Program-made: the position numbers and the translations under genes
Part shown: positions 54,554 to 62,892 of the stretch, piece by piece
Position numbering within the stretch: the stretch's first letter is position 1
Layout of the letters: each line of letters opens with the position of its first letter
The notes under the pieces: generated by a model
Databases searched by the model: none
What the model saw: the letters and a program-made list of their open reading frames with translations, nothing else
What the model was told of the DNA's origin: nothing
Assembly (NCBI RefSeq): GCF_017357425.1
Contig: NZ_CP014571.1
Location: 1,674,001 to 1,738,000 of the forward strand
Direction of reading: 5' to 3'
Origin: Arthrobacter sp. D5-1
GTDB taxonomy: Bacteria > Actinomycetota > Actinomycetes > Actinomycetales > Micrococcaceae
DNA: 64,000 nucleotides

Positions 54554-55675
54554 ATGACCATCACTGCTGCAGCCCTTCCAAAATCCGGAGAAGAAGACGG
54601 AACCGTCAAGTACGCCGCCATTGGGCCGCTGGACCTTGAAGCCGGTGGATTCCTTCCCGACGTCGTCCTCGCTTATGAGACCTGGGGGCAGCTGAACGCC
54701 GATGCCTCCAATGCCGTGCTCATCCAGCATGCCCTCACGGGCAGCACACACGTAGCCCGGGGAACTACGGACGAAGAAGGATGGTGGGAGCAGTTGGTAG
54801 GCCCCGGTGCCACCATCGACACCACCAGGTTCTTTGTCATCTCCATCAACATCGTGGGTGGCTGCTACGGCAGCACTGGACCGTCCTCGGAGGCGCCGGA
54901 CGGCCGTCCTTGGGGCTCCCGGTTCCCCTTGGTCACCCTGCGCGACAGCACCGAGGCGGAGGCGCGCCTGGCCGAAGCCCTGGGAATCGAGGCCTGGCAT
55001 GCCGTGCTGGGCGGTTCCATGGGTGGCGCCCGGGCGTTGGAGTGGGCAGTGACCTTCCCGGAGCGGGTGAAACGCTGTGCCGTGATATCCGTGGGTGCCT
55101 ACAGCACGGCCGAGCAGATCGCCTTTGCGCAGGCCCAAACCCTGGCCATCCGTCAGGACCCGAATTTCAACAACGGCGACTACTACGGTGGCACTGCCCC
55201 TGAACACGGGCTCGCCTTGGCCCGGCGCATCGCCCACATCACCTACCGCTCCGCACTGGAGTTGGACTTCCGCTTTGGCCGTGAAGCCCAGCACCGGGAG
55301 ACACCTCTTGCCGCTGCGGTCCTGGGGGAGCGTGGCCGCTATCAGGTGGAGAGCTACCTGGACCACCAGGGAACAAAGCTCGTCCGACGATTTGACGCCA
55401 ACAGCTACATCGCCCTCACCGAAGCCCTGATGTCCCACGACGTCGCACGCGGCCGTGGATCGCTGGAGGCAGCCTTGTCGCGTACCACTGCGGAGTTCTT
55501 CGTTGCGGCGGTGGACAGCGACAGGTTGTATTTCCCGGCGCAATCCCGGGAATTGGCGGCAGCCTTGCCGGGTGATGTTCCGGTTCATATCATTGAGGCG
55601 CCGATCGGCCACGACGGGTTCCTGACGGAAATCGGCCAGCTCTCAGCACAGCTCCGCGGAGCCTTCTTCGCCTAA
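54554..55675 (+). CDS. metX: Homoserine O-acetyltransferase
   Basis: 373 residues; AAAGGA lies four bases before the ATG. The alpha/beta hydrolase-type acyltransferase shows LIQHALTGSTHV, GGCYGSTGPSS, the nucleophile Ser in GGSMGGARALEW, and the Asp and His of the triad in VDSDRLYFPAQ and GHDGFL. It moves acetyl from acetyl-CoA to homoserine, the committed step to methionine. Some members use succinyl-CoA, so acetyl is inferred from the actinobacterial context and from the sulfhydrylase next door. It is controlled by the SAM-IV riboswitch. Confidence 0.96.
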   Translation: MTITAAALPKSGEEDGTVKYAAIGPLDLEAGGFLPDVVLAYETWGQLNADASNAVLIQHALTGSTHVARGTTDEEGWWEQLVGPGATIDTTRFFVISINIVGGCYGSTGPSSEAPDGRPWGSRFPLVTLRDSTEAEARLAEALGIEAWHAVLGGSMGGARALEWAVTFPERVKRCAVISVGAYSTAEQIAFAQAQTLAIRQDPNFNNGDYYGGTAPEHGLALARRIAHITYRSALELDFRFGREAQHRETPLAAAVLGERGRYQVESYLDHQGTKLVRRFDANSYIALTEALMSHDVARGRGSLEAALSRTTAEFFVAAVDSDRLYFPAQSRELAAALPGDVPVHIIEAPIGHDGFLTEIGQLSAQLRGAFFA

Positions 55676-55718
55676 GTTGAGTGGCCGTTGCAGGACAGTT
55701 GAGTAGCGGCTGCAGGAC
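55675..55718. repeat. Two 22-bp tandem repeats after metX
   Basis: Units at 55675-55696 and 55697-55718 share AGTTGAGT-GC-G-TGCAGGAC and differ at three bases. The first begins on the last base of the metX stop codon. They lie between convergent genes and do not form an obvious hairpin. Confidence 0.8.
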
Positions 55719-55736
55719 GCCGGGTTGGCCGCCAGG

Positions 55737-56144
55737 CTAGCCGTTCATGATGTCGCCGCGCTGCTTCATGTAGTCCTCCATGGCGATCTCCCCGTTGCTG
55801 AATTTTGCGTCCAGCTCTGCCAGCTTGCGGGCGCGGTAGCCTTGCGGCTCCGATCCGTTGGTGGCCGGGAAAGGCGTGGGGGAGGAAGTGTTCGACGGCG
55901 GCCCGGGCTGCGGCGCGTCATCCACAGGGCGGATGACGGTCGGTTCAGACGGATAGCCGGGGTAGTTCTGCGGCGGGTAATTCTGTGCAGGGTAACCGGG
56001 GCCGGGCAGGTTCTGCTGCGGGGGATAACCGGGGCTGCGGAAGGTTCCGTTCTGGATCCGGCGCGCGCGGGATCGGTTGTACATGCGGATTCCGAGCGGA
56101 ATCAGCCACGAGCAGACGATGATCCAGAAGATCAGATTGTTCAC
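55737..56144 (-). CDS. Small membrane protein with C-terminal SHOCT domain
   Basis: 135 residues from a GTG with AGGAGG about eight bases upstream. One membrane helix (NNLIFWIIVCSWLIPLGIRM, residues 2-21) is followed by a Pro/Tyr/Gln-rich region with YPPQ/YPAQ repeats (about 40-65) and a C-terminal SHOCT motif (RKLAELDAKFSNGEIAMEDY, about 105-124), the short helical hairpin often found at protein ends. The function is unknown; SHOCT proteins may form oligomers. Confidence 0.85.
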   Translation of the reverse strand: MNNLIFWIIVCSWLIPLGIRMYNRSRARRIQNGTFRSPGYPPQQNLPGPGYPAQNYPPQNYPGYPSEPTVIRPVDDAPQPGPPSNTSSPTPFPATNGSEPQGYRARKLAELDAKFSNGEIAMEDYMKQRGDIMNG

Positions 56145-56219
56145 AGTGCAGGCCTCCTAGGTCGTATCCCAGCTTAGCCCGGTCGCACGGCGTGAACTCC
56201 GGCGCCTGCAGCGAGGACT

Positions 56220-57407
56220 TCAGAGGAGGCGGGCCTCCATGCCCAGGAACTGCCCATAGCGTTCCACTTCGGCGTCGAGGGCCATCTGTTCGGGAGGGCT
56301 TGTGGGCCGGTTCATGCGGACATCCAGGTGGCAGGCTCCGCCGGAGAACCCATGGCGCCACCATCCGGCCAACCTGCCATCCATCAGGACCACGTGCATG
56401 GGCCCGTTGTCTTCGGGGAAGTACGGTGCTGTCCCACCCAGATAGTGCCGGGACTGCGAATAGCCCATGACGTATTCGTCGTAGCACTGGATGAGGTCGA
56501 TGCGGGGGAGTCCTGCGTCAGGCAGACGCGAAGGGCCCCCGGGGTTGGTGAGCTCGACGGCATCTTCCGGGGCCAGGTAAAACTCCAGGCCGTCCATGGC
56601 GAGTGATGCCAGGGCGCCCGGCGATAGCTTGCCAGCCACGTGGATGCCCAGCTTTACGTCCTTCATGGTCAGCCCGGACCACGCGGCGCAGTCCTTGATA
56701 GTGGCGGGTCCGCGGCTGCCGAAGTATCGGAGAACCAGCGTGCCCAGGGCCTCTTCACGGTCCTCCCCGGTCAACGGCGTACGGACGAAACCCGGCACAC
56801 GCTCCTCGAAGAGGGCATACGTCTGTTTCAGGGCGCCCCCGGACGAGCGCACGGGGGAACCGCTCACGAGGATGCGACTGACCTCGGCGTGCATGAGGTG
56901 GTAGATAAACCCCAGGCCCTTGCTGGGTAAGCCGGCCTGTCCCAGGACTTCAGCCAGCTCTTCGCGCGTCTTGTGGGCCCCGTCGGCGACTGCTGAGGCC
57001 AGGATCCGGCCACTGAGTGCGGACGTTTTTTCATCCACCCCTGTTTGGCGGTACATGCCTTTGTTTCCCTGATGCAGCCGGTCCGCGGAGAGTCCCATCA
57101 GCCAGCCGAGGTCGTCCCGGTGCACAAAATGCCACGTGGGCCGCAGGATGTGCGTCCGCAGGATGGTTCCATCGGCAACGGCTTGTTCCACATCGGAGGA
57201 TGTGGAAGCGGATGTCCTTTGTGCAAGGGTCCACCGCGCATACGGAAATTCCTGGGACTGGACTGCCAACAGGTTGCGGACCACGTCTCCGGCGGTCCCG
57301 GACAAAGGAGCCCGCAGTTGCTGCCGTCGCAGTCGCAGGCGCCGGACCCTCTCCGCGAAGAGGTCCGCCTTATCCGCCACTGTGGCCACCCGAAAGTCCG
57401 GCCCCAT
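56220..57407 (-). CDS. AlkZ-like winged-helix putative DNA glycosylase
   Basis: 395 residues. The family (PF06224, HTH_42) consists of tandem winged helices; here RLRRQQLRAPL, TILRTHILRPTWHFV, ADGAHKTREELAEVL, GSRGPATIKDCAAWSGL and PRIDLIQCYDEYVMGY fit that plan. Gln50-Ser-Gln52 in LLAVQSQEF matches the catalytic QxQ motif of AlkZ, which unhooks interstrand crosslinks and alkylated bases, whereas E. coli YcaQ carries QxD. A role in repair of alkylated DNA is therefore likely, but the substrate is not known. No antibiotic cluster is near. It ends the minus-strand pair with the GDSL hydrolase. Confidence 0.82.
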   Translation of the reverse strand: MGPDFRVATVADKADLFAERVRRLRLRRQQLRAPLSGTAGDVVRNLLAVQSQEFPYARWTLAQRTSASTSSDVEQAVADGTILRTHILRPTWHFVHRDDLGWLMGLSADRLHQGNKGMYRQTGVDEKTSALSGRILASAVADGAHKTREELAEVLGQAGLPSKGLGFIYHLMHAEVSRILVSGSPVRSSGGALKQTYALFEERVPGFVRTPLTGEDREEALGTLVLRYFGSRGPATIKDCAAWSGLTMKDVKLGIHVAGKLSPGALASLAMDGLEFYLAPEDAVELTNPGGPSRLPDAGLPRIDLIQCYDEYVMGYSQSRHYLGGTAPYFPEDNGPMHVVLMDGRLAGWWRHGFSGGACHLDVRMNRPTSPPEQMALDAEVERYGQFLGMEARLL

Positions 57408-57441
57408 GAAACCCTGCTGGCACCATCACCTGAACGTCGCC

Positions 57442-58284
57442 CTAGCTCCGCGGCAGCAAGGTGCCGCTGGGGCCGAAGACAGGACCCGGCGTCGGACGCT
57501 TTGGCGTGATGCCGTCACCGGAGGACTGGTGCCGGAGCCTTCGGATAACCCACGGGACAAAGTACTCGCGCGCCCAGACGAGATCCGAGGAGCGGGCCTC
57601 ACGCCAGGTCCGCGGAGGCAGCGGCTTGGGCATCAGTGGTTCAAGGGTGTGCTGGACGTTGAGGGAGTCCAGGACCATCATGGCGATGGTGTGGTGTCCC
57701 AGGGGCGAGAAGTGCAGGCGGTCTGCATCCCACATTTGGTGATCTGCCAGCTGCCGCAAAGACCACATGTCCGCTATCACGGCGTCGTGGCGTGCAGCCA
57801 CTGTCCTGAGGTTCTCGTTGTAGATGGCCACTTTTCCACGGATGCGCCCCAGCACCGAGGCGGCGGTGTCGGGGCCGTTGAAAAGCACCACGGTGGCGCC
57901 GCCGGAACCCAGCTCGCCAACCGCGGCATCGAGTTTTTCGGCCAGCAGGTCGGGGTCGCCGCCGGGCCGGATGAGGTCGTTGCCGCCGGCTGAAATGGAC
58001 ACGAGGTCAGGCTGCAGCTCGAGGCAGGGCCCCACTTGTTCATCGATGATCTGCTGGAGCAGCCGGCCCCGGATGGCGAGGTTGGCGTAGGCGAAGTCGT
58101 CCTGGCCACGGCCCAGTTCCTCGGCAACCCGGTCCGCCCAGCCGCGGTGGCCGCCGGGGTTCATCGGCTCGGGATCGCCGATCCCTTCGGTGAACGAGTC
58201 ACCCAGTGCCACGTAACGGCTCCACGGGTGTCTCTGAACAGGATCGTCGGGTTTCAACAAATGGTTGTTCTCACTCACGTTCAT
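57442..58284 (-). CDS. SGNH/GDSL-family hydrolase
   Basis: 280 residues from ATG 58284 with GGGGGCAGGAT just before; the open frame reaches 58578 but runs over the divergent gene. The four SGNH blocks are present: catalytic Ser in YVALGDSFTEG, Gly in the ANLAIRGRL region, Asn in SISAGGNDLI, and Asp/His in DRLHFSPLGH. No signal peptide is seen, so it is probably cytoplasmic. Such enzymes are esterases or lipases of broad substrate range. It reads toward the AlkZ-like gene, 34 bases away, and may share its transcript. Confidence 0.92.
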   Translation of the reverse strand: MNVSENNHLLKPDDPVQRHPWSRYVALGDSFTEGIGDPEPMNPGGHRGWADRVAEELGRGQDDFAYANLAIRGRLLQQIIDEQVGPCLELQPDLVSISAGGNDLIRPGGDPDLLAEKLDAAVGELGSGGATVVLFNGPDTAASVLGRIRGKVAIYNENLRTVAARHDAVIADMWSLRQLADHQMWDADRLHFSPLGHHTIAMMVLDSLNVQHTLEPLMPKPLPPRTWREARSSDLVWAREYFVPWVIRRLRHQSSGDGITPKRPTPGPVFGPSGTLLPRS

Positions 58285-58354
58285 ATCCTGCCCCCTGACG
58301 GCAAACCTACGCCACCGTAGGTTGTTACTGGCGGGTAACTGCAAGAATGGATCC

Positions 58355-59005
58355 ATGACTGAAGCCCCCGCCTTCCCCGCGCCCGTTGTCCTGTGGTCCC
58401 ACGAAGAAGCTGAGCGTGCCGGCAAACCCCTCTTGGTCCTGCTGCATGGGTACGGCTCCAACGAGGACGATCTCTTCAGCCTGGCCGGACTGCTCCCTGA
58501 CGGATTTGTGGTGGCGGCCCTCCGGGCACCGATGCCCATGGGACCTGGCTTCACGTGGTTCCCGCTCACGGCCTCCATCGACTACTCCTTGGATGCCGTG
58601 AAACTGGCGGCCGAGTACGCCCTTGAGTGGCTGGACACGGTCAAGGCCAATCACTCTTCGGTCACCCTGCTCGGCTTCTCCATGGGTATGGCCATGGCGA
58701 CCACCATGGTCCGCTACCGTCCCGCGGACTTTGCCGCCGTCGTCGGGCTTTCAGGCTTTGTGATCGACGCCGATGGCGACGCCGCGTTCAAGGACGACGA
58801 GCTGGACGGATCGATGCCGATGTTCTGGGGCCGTGACCAGCAGGATCCTGTCATTACGCCGGACAAGATCGACTACACCATGGGCTGGGTCCGCAAGCAC
58901 GTGGACCTGACCAAGGTCCTGTACACGGGCATGTGGCACGGCATCAACCAGCAGGAAATCGGGCACGTAGGGGAGTTCCTTACCCACAAGGTCCTCGCCC
59001 CCTAA
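58355..59005 (+). CDS. Phospholipase/carboxylesterase family alpha/beta hydrolase
   Basis: 216 residues from ATG 58355, six bases after AAGAAT (58343-58348), a leaderless layout; a longer frame from 58265 overlaps the divergent GDSL gene. LLVLLHGYGSNEDDL forms the oxyanion region, LLGFSMGMAMATTM carries the nucleophile Ser, and Asp and His are near RDQQDPVI and MWHGINQQEI. Members hydrolyse small esters or acyl-thioesters. No signal peptide is seen. It converges on the S4 gene with 11 bases between stops. Confidence 0.92.
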   Translation: MTEAPAFPAPVVLWSHEEAERAGKPLLVLLHGYGSNEDDLFSLAGLLPDGFVVAALRAPMPMGPGFTWFPLTASIDYSLDAVKLAAEYALEWLDTVKANHSSVTLLGFSMGMAMATTMVRYRPADFAAVVGLSGFVIDADGDAAFKDDELDGSMPMFWGRDQQDPVITPDKIDYTMGWVRKHVDLTKVLYTGMWHGINQQEIGHVGEFLTHKVLAP

Positions 59006-59016
59006 GGGGCGTTGTT

Positions 59017-59244
59017 TCAGGCGGCAGCGATCCGCACGGTCTGGCCGTTGACCGTCACAGTGTCCCCCACGTGGAGTTGGCGGCCGCGGCGGTCGTCGAT
59101 CTCGCCGTTGACCTTGACCAAGCCGTTCTTGATGAGCTCAGCGGCCTCAACTCCGTCCTCCACAAGGTTGGCAAGCTTCAGCAGCTGGCCCAGGCGGATC
59201 ATGTCGTCGCGGATGGTGATGTCTTCGATTTCCGGAGTGCTCAT
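59017..59244 (-). CDS. Small S4-domain RNA-binding protein
   Basis: 75 residues from ATG 59244. The S4 fold is evident from IRLGQLLKLANLVEDGVEAA, the KNGLVKVNGEIDDRRG turn and the final HVGDTVTVNGQTVRI. It belongs to the YbcJ/YaaA-like group of lone S4 proteins, which bind structured RNA, probably ribosomal, with unknown role. Start codons of this gene and the divergent transporter are 23 bases apart, and -10-like hexamers (CATCAT on minus, TAGTGT on plus) fit leaderless starts on both sides. Confidence 0.92.
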   Translation of the reverse strand: MSTPEIEDITIRDDMIRLGQLLKLANLVEDGVEAAELIKNGLVKVNGEIDDRRGRQLHVGDTVTVNGQTVRIAAA

Positions 59245-59267
59245 ACAGCAATGATGCCTGAAGTAGT

Positions 59268-60272
59268 GTGGTGACGGTGCCGCAGCCTTCTCCCCGTCCC
59301 GTCCTTCCGCTCGCCGTTGGCCTCCCTGTCGCAGTAGCAACAGGGCTGGTCATCCCGCTCCAGGGAAGGATCAACGGGGCCCTCGGCGCCACACTCGACG
59401 ACGGCATCGCCGCAGCAGTGGTGAGCTTCACCACTGGCCTTCTGCTGATAACGGCCATTTCACTGGCAACGCCCAAGGGCAGGGCAGGCCTCCAACGCAT
59501 CATCCCTGCAGTCCGGAACCGAAGTTTTCCGCGCTTCTACGTCATGGCCGGGGCCATCGGTGCGCTGTTCGTTTTTGCCCAGTCGTTCACGGTCGCGCTG
59601 TTGGGTGTAGCGCTGTTTACCGTCGCCGCCGTGACGGGACAGACCCTCAGCGGTCTGCTCGTGGACCGCATGGGCATTGGCCCGGGCGGTAAACGCTCCA
59701 TCACAGGCGTCCGCGTCATCGGCAGTGTCCTGACCGTAGCCGCCGTCGCCTGGGCGGTTTCACCCCGCTTCGGCGGCGACGCCGACATTGCCTCGCTGGT
59801 GCTGCCGGTCCTCCTGCCGCTGGCGGCCGGATTCTTCATGAGCTTCCAGCAGGCCATGAACGGAACGGCCACCGTCCACTACGGAACACCCATCGCAGCC
59901 ACCTTGGTCAACTTCATTGCGGGGTCGGCCATTCTCTGGATCGCCTGGCTTATCAAGCTGGCCGTCGCCGGACCCGGCAACCCGCTTCCCTCCGAGTGGT
60001 GGTACTACCTCGGCGGTCCCATGGGCTGCCTGTTCATCGGTTTGGCAGCGCTCTTGGTCCGCAGCCTGGGCGTGCTGATCACGGGCTTGGGCATGATCGC
60101 CGGCCAGTTGGTGGGGTCGTTGGTGCTCGACGTCGTGATCCCCAGTCCCGGTGCGGTAGTCGCCTTGCCCACGGTGCTGGGCACGATTCTCACGCTGGCC
60201 GCGATCATCGTGGCCACGCTGCCGTGGCCCAAAGGCTCCTTTGCACGGAGGGGCCCTGCCAAAGGCCGGTAG
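59268..60272 (+). CDS. DMT-superfamily transporter of the YdcZ (DUF606) type
   Basis: 334 residues with ten hydrophobic helices formed by two copies of the DUF606 unit. The repeats begin PLQGRINGALGATL and SFQQAMNGTATVHYGTP and each ends in a helix like GVALFTVAAVTGQTLSGLLV or GLGMIAGQLVGSLVLDVVIP. The family comprises presumed exporters of small molecules with no firm substrate. Three GTG starts are possible (59268, 59271, 59277); 59277 lies seven bases after TAGTGT and may be the true leaderless start. Confidence 0.87.
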   Translation: MVTVPQPSPRPVLPLAVGLPVAVATGLVIPLQGRINGALGATLDDGIAAAVVSFTTGLLLITAISLATPKGRAGLQRIIPAVRNRSFPRFYVMAGAIGALFVFAQSFTVALLGVALFTVAAVTGQTLSGLLVDRMGIGPGGKRSITGVRVIGSVLTVAAVAWAVSPRFGGDADIASLVLPVLLPLAAGFFMSFQQAMNGTATVHYGTPIAATLVNFIAGSAILWIAWLIKLAVAGPGNPLPSEWWYYLGGPMGCLFIGLAALLVRSLGVLITGLGMIAGQLVGSLVLDVVIPSPGAVVALPTVLGTILTLAAIIVATLPWPKGSFARRGPAKGR

Positions 60273-60291
60273 GGTAGAAGGCAGGTAGATT

Positions 60292-60311
60292 CAAGTATCT
60301 TTGAGTACTTG
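60292..60311. repeat. Small inverted repeat upstream of glyS
   Basis: CAAGTA (60292-60297) and TACTTG (60306-60311) flank eight bases. It lies about 100 bases before the glyS start, in a 140-base leader. It could be an operator or a weak RNA hairpin. No T-box features are present. Confidence 0.4.
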
Positions 60312-60412
60312 TCCATACCTTCCCCAGCACCCCGCCGGACAACCTCGTCCGGGATCCGGGGCCACCACCGCGGACCGCACCCAGCGGCCCTGTAGAACAA
60401 ATGGAGTTACCC

Positions 60413-61798
60413 ATGGCAGCAAAATCCGTCCTTGACCAGGTCATTTCCCTCTCCAAGCGGAGGGGCTTTGTCTTCCAGGCCGGTGAAATCTATGGTGGCT
60501 CGCGTTCCGCCTGGGATTACGGTCCCCTCGGTGCTGAACTGAAGGAAAACATCAAGCGCCAGTGGTGGCAGAGCATGGTCCGCGGCCGCGAGGACGTTGT
60601 CGGCCTGGATTCATCCGTCATCCTTCCCCGCCAGGTATGGGAAGCATCCGGCCACGTGGAGGTCTTCTCCGACCCCCTGGTGGAGTGCCTTTCCTGCCAT
60701 AAGCGCTACCGCGCAGACCACCTCGAAGAAGAGTACGAGGAAAAGAAGGGCCGTCCGGCAGAAAACGGCCTGGCGGACATCGTCTGCGCCAACTGCGGTA
60801 CCCGCGGCCAATGGACTGAACCCCAGGAATTCTCCGGCCTCCTGAAGACCTTCCTCGGCCCGGTGGCCAGCGAGGAAGGCATGCACTACCTGCGTCCGGA
60901 AACCGCCCAGGGCATCTTCGTGAACTTCAACAACGTGCTCACCACGTCCCGGAAGAAACCGCCGTTCGGCATTGGCCAGATCGGCAAGTCCTTCCGCAAC
61001 GAAATCACGCCGGGCAACTTCATTTTCCGTACGCGCGAATTCGAACAGATGGAGATGGAATTCTTCGTCGAGCCCGGCACCGACGTTGAGTGGCACCAGT
61101 ACTGGATGAAGGAACGCATGTCCTGGTACACGGACCTTGGCATCCGCGAGGACAACCTCCGCTTCTTCGAACACCCGCTGGAGAAGCTCAGCCACTACTC
61201 CAAGGGCACCACGGACATCGAATACCGCTTCGGTTTCCAAGGCTCCGAGTGGGGCGAGCTCGAAGGCATCGCCAACCGCACCGATTTTGACCTGTCAACG
61301 CACGCCAAGGCATCCGGCACGGACCTGAGCTACTTCAACCAGGCCACCAACGAGCGCTACACCCCGTACGTGATCGAGCCCGCGGCAGGCCTGACCCGCT
61401 CCTTCATGGCCTTCCTGATCGATGCCTACACCGAGGACGAGGCACCCAATGCCAAGGGCGGCGTCGACGTCCGTACCGTCCTGAAGCTGGATCCGCGCCT
61501 TGCGCCGGTCAAGGCTGCCGTGCTGCCGTTGAGCCGCAACGAGGACCTGTCCCCGAAGGCCAAGGCGCTGGGTGCCCAGCTGCGCAAGAACTGGAACATC
61601 GACTTCGACGACGCCGGTGCGATCGGCCGCCGCTACCGTCGCCAGGATGAAATCGGTACGCCGTTCTGCATCACCGTGGACTTCGACACCCTGGAAGACC
61701 AGGCCGTCACCATCCGTGAACGCGACACCATGAGCCAGGAACGTGTGTCCCTGGACAAGGTTGAGGGCTACCTTGCAGCACGCCTGATCGGCGCCTAG
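60413..61798 (+). CDS. glyS: Glycyl-tRNA synthetase, dimeric class II type
   Basis: 461 residues from ATG 60413 with GGAG about seven bases before. It charges tRNA(Gly). The class II motifs are visible: motif 2 in [20 protein letters not shown], motif 3 in [16 protein letters not shown], and the glycine-specific [15 protein letters not shown] between them. [22 protein letters not shown] pair forms the zinc-binding insertion, and the C-terminal anticodon-binding domain contains [17 protein letters not shown]. The single-chain form is usual for actinobacteria, unlike the GlyQ/GlyS tetramer of E. coli. Confidence 0.97.
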   Translation: MAAKSVLDQVISLSKRRGFVFQAGEIYGGSRSAWDYGPLGAELKENIKRQWWQSMVRGREDVVGLDSSVILPRQVWEASGHVEVFSDPLVECLSCHKRYRADHLEEEYEEKKGRPAENGLADIVCANCGTRGQWTEPQEFSGLLKTFLGPVASEEGMHYLRPETAQGIFVNFNNVLTTSRKKPPFGIGQIGKSFRNEITPGNFIFRTREFEQMEMEFFVEPGTDVEWHQYWMKERMSWYTDLGIREDNLRFFEHPLEKLSHYSKGTTDIEYRFGFQGSEWGELEGIANRTDFDLSTHAKASGTDLSYFNQATNERYTPYVIEPAAGLTRSFMAFLIDAYTEDEAPNAKGGVDVRTVLKLDPRLAPVKAAVLPLSRNEDLSPKAKALGAQLRKNWNIDFDDAGAIGRRYRRQDEIGTPFCITVDFDTLEDQAVTIRERDTMSQERVSLDKVEGYLAARLIGA

Positions 61799-61800
61799 CC

Positions 61801-62763
61801 ATGGCTCTGGAGTATCGCGAATGGAAGGAGGGCGACGACCTCGCCCTCCTGGAAATCTGGGGCGGCCCGGAGACCCTTCCCGCTGAGCAGTTCCGTGCGG
61901 CCCTGGCGCCGTCCAGCAACCACCCTTGGCGCCGCTGCATCGTGGCCGAAGACGTGGTGGACGGGGTACGGATCCCTGTGGCCGCCGGCGTGGTTCACGA
62001 GGCATCCCTGCACCCCGAACGGCTCTGGGCGTATATCGAGGTTGCCAGGGACCACAGGCGTGAAGGTGTGGGCGCCACCCTGCTGACCATGCTTCGCCGC
62101 GAAGCCGGGAATTCGCCGTCGGGCGTTTCCAAGCTGCGCAGCAAGGTGGAGCCGGACACAGCCGGTGCGGCGTTCGCCGCGGCAGCGGGACTTGCGCCCA
62201 TCCAGCGGTCGCAACTGGTGGTGGTGGAGCCGGAGCCCCTGTCCTTGCCGCGGTTCGGTGACGGTTCCGAGGAAGCCGCGTCCGAGCGAGTGGAGGACCT
62301 GGCGACAGGTTCGGTTGAGTTGAGTGACGTTGTGGGCAAGTACTACTCGCACGTCCACCAATGGGACAGCCCCGGGGAGCTCAGCATCGCCACAGTGCAG
62401 CGGTTGTTCCTGCATGACCTGACCGGAGCCCATGGCGCGATCGTGCTGCGCGCGCCCAAAGCCAGTGCCTTTGGCCAAGGCGTTCCAGCAACCCGCAAGG
62501 GCAAAATCCAGGCCTTCGCCATCAGCTACGCCCAGGGCAACCCGGACGAACCGTCGGATGTCTTCCTGGGGCATGACCCCCAGCTGTCAGCCGACGACGC
62601 AGCCGCGGCGGTACGTGATCTCTTGGCGCTCATCGCTTACCAGCACCCGGTACTGCTGGAAGTGGACGAATCCATGACGGCCCTTCGGACGGTTCTGGAG
62701 CCACTGCTGGGATCGGGCAAGGCCCATGTGCGCGGCGCGGATACGTTGATCGTCAGCGACTGA
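61801..62763 (+). CDS. GNAT-family N-acetyltransferase, two-domain
   Basis: 320 residues starting two bases after the glyS stop, so probably co-transcribed. The N-terminal half is a GNAT domain: ERLWAYIEVARDHRREGVGATLL carries the acetyl-CoA loop at about residues 75-97. The C-terminal half (about 165-320) resembles a degenerate second GNAT unit with WDSPGELSIATVQRL and VLLEVDESMTALR. The substrate is unknown. Arrangement next to glyS may reflect shared expression only. Confidence 0.82.
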   Translation: MALEYREWKEGDDLALLEIWGGPETLPAEQFRAALAPSSNHPWRRCIVAEDVVDGVRIPVAAGVVHEASLHPERLWAYIEVARDHRREGVGATLLTMLRREAGNSPSGVSKLRSKVEPDTAGAAFAAAAGLAPIQRSQLVVVEPEPLSLPRFGDGSEEAASERVEDLATGSVELSDVVGKYYSHVHQWDSPGELSIATVQRLFLHDLTGAHGAIVLRAPKASAFGQGVPATRKGKIQAFAISYAQGNPDEPSDVFLGHDPQLSADDAAAAVRDLLALIAYQHPVLLEVDESMTALRTVLEPLLGSGKAHVRGADTLIVSD

Positions 62764-62780
62764 GCAGTGTTGATCGGCTG

Positions 62781-62819
62781 GATCCCGTGCTGCCTGCATT
62801 CTGCGGGCGGCACGGGATC
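62781..62819 (+). terminator. Terminator hairpin after the glyS-GNAT pair
   Basis: GATCCCGTGCTGCC (62781-62794) pairs with GGCGGCACGGGATC (62806-62819) with one G-U wobble around an 11-base loop; TTGTGCTTTAT follows. Confidence 0.75.
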
Positions 62820-62861
62820 TTGTGCTTTATGGCTGAACTCTGCAGTGGGCCTGGTCCCGCG

Positions 62862-62867
62862 TAGGGT
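62862..62867 (+). promoter_or_regulatory. -10 box placing transcription start on a five-codon reading frame
   Basis: TAGGGT lies seven bases before the ATG at 62875, the same layout as other apparent leaderless starts in this window. No firm -35 is seen. Confidence 0.5.
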
Positions 62868-62874
62868 TAAGGGC

Positions 62875-62892
62875 ATGAGGTTTTGCTGCTGA
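62875..62892 (+). CDS. Five-codon leader reading frame Met-Arg-Phe-Cys-Cys
   Basis: ATG AGG TTT TGC TGC TGA. It begins seven bases after a TAGGGT -10 box, so the predicted message would start on its ATG. Its stop overlaps the ATG of the YibE/F gene as TGATG. Short leaderless frames with paired Cys codons are known in mycobacteria as cysteine-responsive attenuators of the gene behind them. That this frame does the same is an inference from layout; no expression evidence is available. Confidence 0.45.
   Translation: MRFCC

Noticed and set aside
60273..60412. T-box riboswitch before glyS
   Set aside because: The 140-base leader is short and lacks the conserved T-box sequence and specifier stem; only a small CAAGTA/TACTTG inverted repeat is seen.
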